From Actinomadura rayongensis (GTDB lineage Bacteria > Actinomycetota > Actinomycetes > Streptosporangiales > Streptosporangiaceae), in the NCBI RefSeq assembly GCF_009831215.1, contig NZ_WUTW01000003.1:63325-127324 (forward strand): 64,000 nt of DNA. The letters are read 5' to 3'. Below are positions 8,691-15,152 of this stretch, piece after piece. The translations under genes were made by a program, and so were the position numbers. Below the pieces are notes generated by a model. That model was not told the origin of the DNA and made no database searches. It was given only the letters and a program-made list of their open reading frames with translations. Numbering within the stretch: position 1 is the first letter of the stretch; each line of letters starts with the position of its first letter.

Positions 8691-8754
8691 GCCCTTCAAA
8701 AGTACGCAGAATTTCTCCTGAGAACGCTCATCCGGCTGCATAGGCACGGCCCAA

Positions 8755-8770
8755 CTGTGTGACACAAACT
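8755..8770 (+). promoter_or_regulatory. Putative operator/promoter before the secreted-protein gene
   Basis: CTGTGTGACACAA (8755-8767) matches the 2475-2487 palindrome in 12 of 13 positions. CAAACT (8765-8770) sits in the same register as the CAGAAT -10 candidate there, and a partial repeat ACTGTGGCAC follows. The site ends 42 bases before ATG 8809. Confidence 0.5.
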
Positions 8771-8808
8771 GTGGCACGCAAGCCCCCCGAGCGAAGGATG
8801 AGAAGCCC

Positions 8809-10086
8809 ATGCGGCCGAGACCACGACGCGCCGACTCCGCCGGCGCCCCCCGCCCCCGCTCCCGTCGGCGCCGCGCCGCGCTCGCGCTCACCGCCGGCGC
8901 GGCCCTGCTCGCGTCGAGCCTGACCGCGCTGCCGTCCGCGCGGGCGATCCAGCCGGCGGACCTGCCGGCCGTCGGCGTGGACACCGGACGGTTCAAGCTG
9001 CCCATCGCCTGCACGATCAACTTCGCGGGCGCCCTGCCCGTCCTGTGGCTCCCGCTGGACGTGGACATCCAGGGCGTCGCGCCGGTGCAGCTCGGCCCGG
9101 GCCAGGAGTTCTGGCTGACGCAGGGCTCGGGCAGCATCACGTTCCCCGAGTGGCTGACGGCCCTCGCCCCGATCCTCGGCATCGACAAGGCCGACGCGAC
9201 GATCAGCGACATGTCGATCGGGGCGACGCACTCGACCCCGGACGCGGTCAACCTCGCCAAGGACCCGATCTCGATCAAGGACATCCCGATCGTCGCGGGC
9301 AAGCCGCTCAAGGTTGGGCTCCCGGCGGCGGGGCAGAAGGCGTTCGACGTCGGCCCCTACACGGCGCCGCAGAGCGGCAAGGTGACGCTCGGCTTCAACA
9401 GCGCGTTCGCGAAGGTCGACCTCAAGTCGAGCTGGGGCTTCTCCCTGCCCATCACCGCCGACTGCAAGCCGCGCGGCGGGAACGCGCTGCTGACGATCGC
9501 GGTCGGCGGCGCGTCCGGCCAGGCCCCCGCCAAGATCCAGGGCGCGCCGCTGAACTTCGGCGAGCCCAAGTCCGGTGAGCTGACCGGGATCATCAACGCG
9601 CCGTACCAGTGCGTCTGGAACGGCCAGACCTACGGCGCGGGCATCGCGGTCGGCGCGGACGGGATCCCGCTGACGGTGAGCAAGTCCGGCTCGTTCTCGT
9701 TCACGAACGCGTCCGGGGCGTTGACCGTGCCGAAGGAGACCGTGAACAAGCTGCTGGACCAGGGCGTCACGACCATCTCGGGCAAGGTCACGAACCTGAC
9801 CCTGGACGTCGAGGGCGGCACGCCGCAGAGCCTCAACGTCATCCCGTCCGCGGGCATCGACATCCCGAAGACCACGCTGACGCGGGATCAGCAGATCGTC
9901 GTGCCGCTGCCGCAGGACGGCACGCTGACGGCCGGTCCGTTCAAGCCGACGTCCGGCGCGTCGAGCGTGCAGGTGTCGCTGGGCGGCGCGACGGCGTCCC
10001 TGTCCTTCGACGGCGGCGCGGCCACCACGGCGACGTGCGGGAAGCCGTCCCCGACCGTCTACCTGGTCGACAACCCGGTGACCTGA
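8809..10086 (+). CDS. Secreted protein of unknown function (possibly DUF6801-like)
   Basis: A 425-residue exported protein with an Arg-rich N-terminus, a hydrophobic stretch (about residues 26-44) and an Ala-rich cleavage region ending SARA. The mature part is beta-rich, with few cysteines (TIACTINFAG-like start, ADCKPRGG, PYQCVWNG, TATCGKP), and looks like two related halves of about 190 residues. Actinobacteria carry many such secreted proteins under the label DUF6801; I make that link from general appearance only. No enzyme motif is visible. An AAGGA site precedes the ATG. The near-perfect operator match with the FAAL operon suggests it is expressed with that system, perhaps as an envelope component. 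A strong shared terminator follows. Confidence 0.6.
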   Translation: MRPRPRRADSAGAPRPRSRRRRAALALTAGAALLASSLTALPSARAIQPADLPAVGVDTGRFKLPIACTINFAGALPVLWLPLDVDIQGVAPVQLGPGQEFWLTQGSGSITFPEWLTALAPILGIDKADATISDMSIGATHSTPDAVNLAKDPISIKDIPIVAGKPLKVGLPAAGQKAFDVGPYTAPQSGKVTLGFNSAFAKVDLKSSWGFSLPITADCKPRGGNALLTIAVGGASGQAPAKIQGAPLNFGEPKSGELTGIINAPYQCVWNGQTYGAGIAVGADGIPLTVSKSGSFSFTNASGALTVPKETVNKLLDQGVTTISGKVTNLTLDVEGGTPQSLNVIPSAGIDIPKTTLTRDQQIVVPLPQDGTLTAGPFKPTSGASSVQVSLGGATASLSFDGGAATTATCGKPSPTVYLVDNPVT

Positions 10087-10093
10087 CCCCGCC

Positions 10094-10127
10094 CGGCGGG
10101 GGCGTCCGCGTCGGGACGCCCCCGCCG
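10094..10127. terminator. Bidirectional hairpin terminator
   Basis: A perfect 14-bp stem, CGGCGGGGGCGTCC / GGACGCCCCCGCCG, with loop GCGTCG fills the gap between the convergent genes ending at 10086 and 10128. No T-tract is present, as is common in actinomycetes. Confidence 0.75.
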
Positions 10128-11033
10128 TCAGGCCCTGATCGGCGCGACCCCGCCCGGCACCAGCCCGGCCATCTTCTCCGGGTTGGTGATGACGTAGACG
10201 TCGCGGACCAGGCCGTCCGCCACGAACGGCTGCAAGAACGCGACCGGACGGCCGTTGAGCGTCAGCACCACGCCCGGCAGCCCGTTGGCCTGGACGAACG
10301 CGACACCGACATCGTCCGCGTCGGCGCCGAGCCGGTCCAGGAAATGGTCGCGCCCGGCGCCGTGCAGAATCCCCCGCAGGAGCCGGGCCGTCCGCTCCGG
10401 CCCCCGCACGACGCGCCGCGCGTTCGGCATGAGGCCACCGCCGTCCCCGGTGAGCCGGACGTCCGGCGCCAAGGTGGCGAGCAGCTCGTCCACCCCACCC
10501 GTGGCGCAGGCCAGGAAGAATCGGTCCGAAACCTCTCGCCACCGCTCCCGATCGACCTCGTAACGCGGCTTGGCCTCCCGCACATGCGCCCGGGCCCGCG
10601 CCGCGAGCTGCCGGACGGCGGGCTCCCGCCGCCCGATCATCTCCGCGATGGCGCCGTACGACTCGCCGAACACGTCCCGCAGCACGAACACCGCCCGCTC
10701 AAGCGGCGACAGCGACTCCAGCACCACGAGCACGGCCAACGTCACCGACTCGTCCCGGACGACCCGCTCCGCCAGGTCCTCGGTCAGCACCGGCTCGGGC
10801 AGCCACTCCCCCGGATACACCTCGCGCCGCGCCCGAGCCCGCCGCAACCGATCGATCGCCAGCCGCGTGGTGACCCGCACCAGAAACGCCTCGGGATCCT
10901 CGACGTCACCGCGATCCGCAGCAGCCCACCGCAGGTACGCATCCTGAACGACGTCTTCAGCGTCGGCCACCCGCCCCAGCACCCGGTACGCGACCCCGAC
11001 CAGCCGCTCTCGATGCTCAACGAACCCGTCCAC
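10128..11033 (-). CDS. ECF sigma factor, ECF41/SigJ type, with C-terminal SnoaL-like domain
   Basis: A 301-residue sigma factor. Region sigma-2 is about residues 5-75 (AYRVLGRVADAEDVVQDAYLRW) and sigma-4 about 95-150 (LSPLERAVFVLRDVFGESYGAIAEMIGRRE). The linker carries the ECF41 signature WLPEP (77-81), and a SnoaL-like domain follows to the end with NPEKM near residue 280. In ECF41 factors this tail works in place of an anti-sigma factor. The usual DGGGK motif reads DGGGL here (197-201), a departure at a residue group implicated in control. ECF41 genes usually sit beside a carboxymuconolactone decarboxylase, oxidoreductase or epimerase target gene; none is adjacent. The GTG at 11033 is chosen by family N-terminus; an ATG at 11129 would add 32 atypical residues. 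Confidence 0.85.
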   Translation of the reverse strand: MDGFVEHRERLVGVAYRVLGRVADAEDVVQDAYLRWAAADRGDVEDPEAFLVRVTTRLAIDRLRRARARREVYPGEWLPEPVLTEDLAERVVRDESVTLAVLVVLESLSPLERAVFVLRDVFGESYGAIAEMIGRREPAVRQLAARARAHVREAKPRYEVDRERWREVSDRFFLACATGGVDELLATLAPDVRLTGDGGGLMPNARRVVRGPERTARLLRGILHGAGRDHFLDRLGADADDVGVAFVQANGLPGVVLTLNGRPVAFLQPFVADGLVRDVYVITNPEKMAGLVPGGVAPIRA

Positions 11034-11210
11034 CCGCCCAGCATCCCGCGCCCGTCGTCGCACGGCCGAGCGGGGTGGTCGGACCGCCGGAACGCTCCAT
11101 TTTCCGCATGAAACCAGAAGTGAGCGCATTATGGCGAAAAGGTAAGCAGTAGGCGCCCGCGAACGGGCACGCCAGGGAGCGCTGACGACTCCCACGAAAA
11201 GATCAAGACA

Positions 11211-12080
11211 ATGTCCGCACCCCTGTTCTCCGGCCGCGTGGCCGTCTGGGCGCGCCACGAGACGCTGCGGCTGCCCGGCCGCCGGACCGCGTGCGGGGCC
11301 GCGTGCGGGGCCGCGTGCCCGGCGGCGCCGTGGGCGGCCGAACTGGACGGCGCCGCCACGGCCGTCCGGCTGGGCCTGCCCGCCGAAGTTCTCCTGCCCC
11401 CGGTACGCGCCCCTGACCTCGCCTGGTATCGGTGGATCACCGGCCACCAGGCCGCCTTCCTCGGCTGGCGGGCGCTGCGCGCGGCCCTGGACGGCGGCGC
11501 GCCCGAGCACGACGTCGCCGCGCTCGTCGACCTGTACTCCGTCCTGCTCCTCTACGCCGGCAGCTGCCCGCCCGCGCTGTACCGGGACCGGATCCGTCCG
11601 CGCATGACGCGCTGGCACCCGGCCTTCACCGGCGAATGGGCGCGCGACCACCGGGACGTCCCGGGCCTGGTGAAGCGCGCGGCGGACGCGAGCCCGCCGA
11701 TCCGGGCGGCCTGGCGGACGAACGTGCGGGTCCACGCGGCCGTCGCGGAACGGCTCGTCCCGCAGGGCGGCTCGCTGCTCCAGGACGCCGGACGCCGCGC
11801 GGGCGCCGCGCCCGCCGCGCACGAGCACGACCTCTACGACCGGTTCTTCGACACCGAGCGGACGGACGTGTGCCCGCATCTGGAGGCCGTCCAGGACGCG
11901 CACTGGACGCTCAAGGTCGTCTCGGACCTGGAGTCCACCGGCCTGCGCTACGACGGCCCGCCGCCGCGCGCGGGCACCGAGGTCGCCGCGCTGGAGCAGC
12001 GGGCGGCGGACGTCGTCCGGGAGCACTTCCGCGCGGTACGGGAGGAGGGGGCATGGCCAGTGCCGAGAGTGTCGCGCTGA
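11211..12080 (+). CDS. Probable heme-dependent L-tyrosine 3-hydroxylase
   Basis: A 289-residue protein that I match, by remembered family features, to the histidine-ligated heme tyrosine hydroxylases (LmbB2/Orf13/TyrH type), which make L-DOPA using peroxide. Supporting marks are WYRWITGHQAAF (about 72-83), YSGSCP-like YAGSCPP (115-121), WHPAFTGEWARD (135-146, a likely active-site His), ERLVPQGGSLL (180-190) and HDLYDRFFDTERTDVC (206-221). Length suits the family. An odd Ala/Cys-rich stretch with repeated ACGAAC lies at residues 27-36. Its tail overlaps the next gene by 28 bases. Followed by a catechol-type methyltransferase and a tyrosine phenol-lyase, a role on tyrosine is well supported by context. 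Tryptophan-dioxygenase-like relatives remain an alternative. Confidence 0.6.
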   Translation: MSAPLFSGRVAVWARHETLRLPGRRTACGAACGAACPAAPWAAELDGAATAVRLGLPAEVLLPPVRAPDLAWYRWITGHQAAFLGWRALRAALDGGAPEHDVAALVDLYSVLLLYAGSCPPALYRDRIRPRMTRWHPAFTGEWARDHRDVPGLVKRAADASPPIRAAWRTNVRVHAAVAERLVPQGGSLLQDAGRRAGAAPAAHEHDLYDRFFDTERTDVCPHLEAVQDAHWTLKVVSDLESTGLRYDGPPPRAGTEVAALEQRAADVVREHFRAVREEGAWPVPRVSR

Positions 12081-12733
12081 CGGCGGAGCTGCGCGCGTAC
12101 GTCGTCGCGCACGGCCTGCCGCCGGACGCGGTCGCCCGGCGCCTCATCGACCGGACGGCCGCGCTCGGCGGCGTCGCCGAGATGCAGGTCCCGCCCGAGC
12201 AGGGCGCGCTGCTCACCTGGCTCGCGCGGCTGCTCGGCGCCCGGCTGGCCGTCGAGGTCGGGACGTTCACCGGCTACTCCACGCTGTGCCTGGCGCGCGG
12301 CCTGGCGCCCGGCGGACGCGTCGTGACGTTCGACCTGTCGCAGGAGTGGACGGCGATCGCGCGCGCCGCGTGGCGCGAGGCGGGCGTGGACGACCGCGTC
12401 GACCTGCGTCTCGGCCCCGCCGCCGACGGCCTCGCCGCGCTGCCCGGCGACCCCGTCGTCGACCTGGCGTTCATCGACGCCGACAAGCCGTCCTACGTCC
12501 GGTACTGGGACCTCATCGTCCCGCGGGTCCGTCCGGGCGGCCTGGTGCTGGCCGACAACGTCCTGTACGGCGGCGCCGTCGCCGATCCGGCGGTCGTCGG
12601 GAACGCGGCGGCGATCCGCGCGTTCAACGACCGCGTCCGCGCCGACCCGCGCGTGGAGGCCGTCCTGCTGCCGATCGCCGACGGCCTCACGCTCGCCCGC
12701 CGGCTCCCCGACCCGACGGGAGGAGGATCATGA
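12053..12733 (+). CDS. Class I O-methyltransferase, CCoAOMT/catechol type
   Basis: A 226-residue enzyme of the small metal-dependent O-methyltransferase family that methylates catechols and caffeoyl-CoA. Visible motifs are EVGTFTGYSTLCLARGL (SAM loop, about 69-85), VVTFDLS, the metal ligands FIDADK (about 140-145) and ADNVLY (about 166-171). Length is typical. GGGAGGAGGGGGC precedes ATG 12053, and the start lies inside the hydroxylase gene, so translation is probably coupled. With a tyrosine or phenol hydroxylase upstream, the expected substrate is a catechol such as L-DOPA or catechol itself, giving a 3-methoxy product. Regiochemistry cannot be predicted from sequence. Confidence 0.85.
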   Translation: MASAESVALTAELRAYVVAHGLPPDAVARRLIDRTAALGGVAEMQVPPEQGALLTWLARLLGARLAVEVGTFTGYSTLCLARGLAPGGRVVTFDLSQEWTAIARAAWREAGVDDRVDLRLGPAADGLAALPGDPVVDLAFIDADKPSYVRYWDLIVPRVRPGGLVLADNVLYGGAVADPAVVGNAAAIRAFNDRVRADPRVEAVLLPIADGLTLARRLPDPTGGGS

Positions 12734-13737
12734 ACCCGTCGCCCCTGCCCCTGATGGAGATCGCGTCCGGCGTCTACGCCTTCAAGGCGCTCGCGCTCGC
12801 CACCGACCTCGGCGTGTTCACCGAGCTGGCCGACGGCGGCGGCACGGACACGGCGGCGTTCGCCGTCCGGCACGGCATCGCGCGCCGTCCCGCCGAGCTG
12901 CTGCTGACCGCCTGCACGTCGCTCGGCCTGCTGCGCCGCGACGCCGACGGCCGCTACCGCAACACCGAGCTGTCCGAACGGTTCCTCGTGCGCGGACGGC
13001 CGTACTACTTCGGCGGCTGGATCGCCGTCGTCGACCGCCACGAGTACCCCGCCTACCAGCGGCTCGCCGGGTCGCTGCGCGGGAACCACCCCGTGACCTG
13101 GGACGTCGAGCGGCAGGAATCGCTGTTCGACCCGGCCGTCGCCGACCTGTTCTGGGAGGGCATGCACTCCCTCGCCGCCCCCACCGCCGCCGCGCTCGCC
13201 GACGCGTTCGACCTGACCGGCGTCCGCCGCCTGCTGGACGTCGGCGGCGGGGGCGCGGCGTTCGCCGTCGAGCTGTGCCGGCGGCTGCCCGGCCTGGCCG
13301 TGACGATCTTCGACCTGCCGTTCGTGTGCGACCTCACTCGCGAGCGCGTCGCGTCCGCCGGCCTCACCGACCGGATCGCGCTCGCCGCCGGGGACTTCTT
13401 CGCCGACCCGCTGCCCGCCGGGCACGACGCGCTGCTGCTGTCGAACATCCTGCACGACTGGGGCGAGGCCGACGTCGCGCGGATCCTCGCCGCGTGCGCC
13501 GCCGCGCTGCCGTCCGGGGGCCGCCTGCTGATCTGCGAGGCGTTCGTCGCCGACGACAAGACCGGGCCGCCGCTCGCCGCGCTGATGAGCCTCAACATGC
13601 TCGTCGAGACCTGGGGCCGCAACTACACGGCCGCCGAGTACGGGGCGTGGCTGGACGGTGCCGGCCTGCGGGTCGAGGCGTTCGTCCCGTTCGACGCGCC
13701 CGGCGCCAACGGCGTGCTGGTCGCCCGCAAACGGTGA
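12730..13737 (+). CDS. SAM-dependent methyltransferase, O-methyltransferase family 2 with dimerisation domain
   Basis: A 335-residue protein with an N-terminal helical dimerisation/winged-helix domain (about residues 1-100; ASGVYAFKALALATDLGVFTEL) and a C-terminal Rossmann domain carrying LLDVGGGGAAFAVELCRRLP (about 163-182), TIFDLP, GDFF.DPLP and LLLSNILHDW. The final motif resembles the catalytic-His region of plant and actinomycete O-methyltransferases. Related enzymes include both O- and C-methyltransferases in tyrosine-derived pathways (SfmM2/SacF type), so C-methylation of the ring is an alternative. ATG 12730 overlaps the previous stop as ATGA, behind AGGAGGATC. It gives this operon two methyl-transfer steps, suggesting a doubly methylated product. 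Confidence 0.8.
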   Translation: MNPSPLPLMEIASGVYAFKALALATDLGVFTELADGGGTDTAAFAVRHGIARRPAELLLTACTSLGLLRRDADGRYRNTELSERFLVRGRPYYFGGWIAVVDRHEYPAYQRLAGSLRGNHPVTWDVERQESLFDPAVADLFWEGMHSLAAPTAAALADAFDLTGVRRLLDVGGGGAAFAVELCRRLPGLAVTIFDLPFVCDLTRERVASAGLTDRIALAAGDFFADPLPAGHDALLLSNILHDWGEADVARILAACAAALPSGGRLLICEAFVADDKTGPPLAALMSLNMLVETWGRNYTAAEYGAWLDGAGLRVEAFVPFDAPGANGVLVARKR

Positions 13738-13751
13738 GGAGGACGCCCGCG

Positions 13752-15152
13752 ATGTCCGTCCCGCACCCCGTCGAACCGTGGCGGATCAAGATGGTCGAGC
13801 CGCTGCGGCCCACCACCCGCGCCGAGCGCGGGGACGCCCTGCGCGCTGCGGGGTACAACATCAGCCTGCTGCGGTCCGAGGACGTCCTCATCGACCTCTA
13901 CACCGACTCGGGCACCAACGCGATGTCCGACCGGCAGTGGTCGGCCCTGCTCGCCGGGGACGAGGCGTACGCCGGGGCGCGCAGTTTCTACCGCCTCCGG
14001 GACGCCGTGCGCGCGTACTACGGGTACGAGCACGTCATTCCCGTCCATCAGGGGCGCGGGGCGGAGAACCTGCTGTCGCGCTGCCTGATCCGTCCCGGCG
14101 ACCATGTGCCCGGGAACATGTACTTCACGACCACCCGCGCGCACCAGGAGCTCAACGGGGGGACGTTCCACGACGTCATCCGGGACGAGGCGCACGACCC
14201 GTCGTGCGAGCACCCGTTCAAGGGCGACGTGGACATTGCGAAGCTCGAACGGCTCATCGCGGACGTCGGCGCGGACCGCATCCCGTACCTCTCGCTCGCC
14301 GCGACCGTGAACATGGCGGGCGGGCAGCCGATCAGCATGGCCGGGCTCGCCGCGGTGCGCGACCTCACCCGGCGGCATGGCATTCCGGTCATCCTGGACG
14401 CGGCGCGGGCCGTCGAGAACGCCTGGTTCATCAAGCAACGCGAGCCCGGATGGGGTGATCGCACCATCGCGGACATTCTGCGCGCGATGTGCGATCTCAC
14501 CGACGGCGCGACGATGTCCGCGAAGAAGGACAGCTACGCCAACATCGGCGGCTGGCTCGGCGTCCGCGACCCGGAGCTGGCCGAGCGCGCCCGCGAGCTG
14601 GTCGTCCTCTACGAGGGCCTGCACACCTACGGCGGCATGGCCGGACGGGACATGGAGGCCGTCGCGCGCGGCATCGCCGAGTCGGTCGAGGAGCCCAACA
14701 TCCGCGCGCGCGTCGGCCAGGTCGCCTACCTCGGCGGACGGCTCGCCGACGCGGGCGTCCCGATCGTCCGCCCGGTCGGGGGCCACGCGGTGTGCGTGGA
14801 CGCGGCGGCGATCCTCCCCCACCTGCCCCGCGCCGAGTTCCCCGCCCAAACGCTGGCCGCCGTCCTCTACTTGGACTCTGGCGTGCGGGCCGCCGAACGC
14901 GGCGCGGTCTCCGCCGGCCGGGACCCCGCGACGGGCCGCGACCGGTTCCCGCGGCTCGAACTCGTCCGCCTGACCGTGCCCCGCCGCGTCTACACGCAAA
15001 GCCACCTGGACCTCGTCGCCGACAGCATGATCCGCGTCCACGAGCACCGCACCGAGATCACGGCCGGCCTCGCCTTCACCCACGAACCGTCCACGCTGCG
15101 CTTCTTCCAGGCCCGCTTCACCCCGACCGCCGAGATCCCCCTCCTGACCTGA
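13752..15152 (+). CDS. tpl: Tyrosine phenol-lyase (beta-tyrosinase)
   Basis: A 466-residue PLP enzyme that closely follows Citrobacter freundii tyrosine phenol-lyase along its length: TDSGTNAMSD (51-60), GDEAYAG (69-75), HQGRGAENLL (99-108), NMYFTTTR (122-129), RDEAHD (144-149), the PLP lysine Lys259 in MSAKKD, RDMEA (299-303) and RRVYT (411-415). It keeps Arg383 (Arg381 in C. freundii) and Thr126 (Thr124), which distinguish phenol-lyase from tryptophanase. Two residues lining the phenol pocket differ: Ala381 replaces Met379 and Leu290 replaces Met288, which should widen the pocket. The enzyme reversibly splits tyrosine to phenol, pyruvate and ammonia. Fourteen bases separate it from the methyltransferase gene, with GAGGAGG before ATG 13752. 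It is the last gene of the operon. Confidence 0.9.
   Translation: MSVPHPVEPWRIKMVEPLRPTTRAERGDALRAAGYNISLLRSEDVLIDLYTDSGTNAMSDRQWSALLAGDEAYAGARSFYRLRDAVRAYYGYEHVIPVHQGRGAENLLSRCLIRPGDHVPGNMYFTTTRAHQELNGGTFHDVIRDEAHDPSCEHPFKGDVDIAKLERLIADVGADRIPYLSLAATVNMAGGQPISMAGLAAVRDLTRRHGIPVILDAARAVENAWFIKQREPGWGDRTIADILRAMCDLTDGATMSAKKDSYANIGGWLGVRDPELAERARELVVLYEGLHTYGGMAGRDMEAVARGIAESVEEPNIRARVGQVAYLGGRLADAGVPIVRPVGGHAVCVDAAAILPHLPRAEFPAQTLAAVLYLDSGVRAAERGAVSAGRDPATGRDRFPRLELVRLTVPRRVYTQSHLDLVADSMIRVHEHRTEITAGLAFTHEPSTLRFFQARFTPTAEIPLLT

Noticed and set aside
13752..15152. Tryptophanase (tnaA) as the call
   Set aside because: The TPL-specific Arg383 replaces the Ile of tryptophanase, and blocks such as TNAMSD and NMYFTTTR match TPL.
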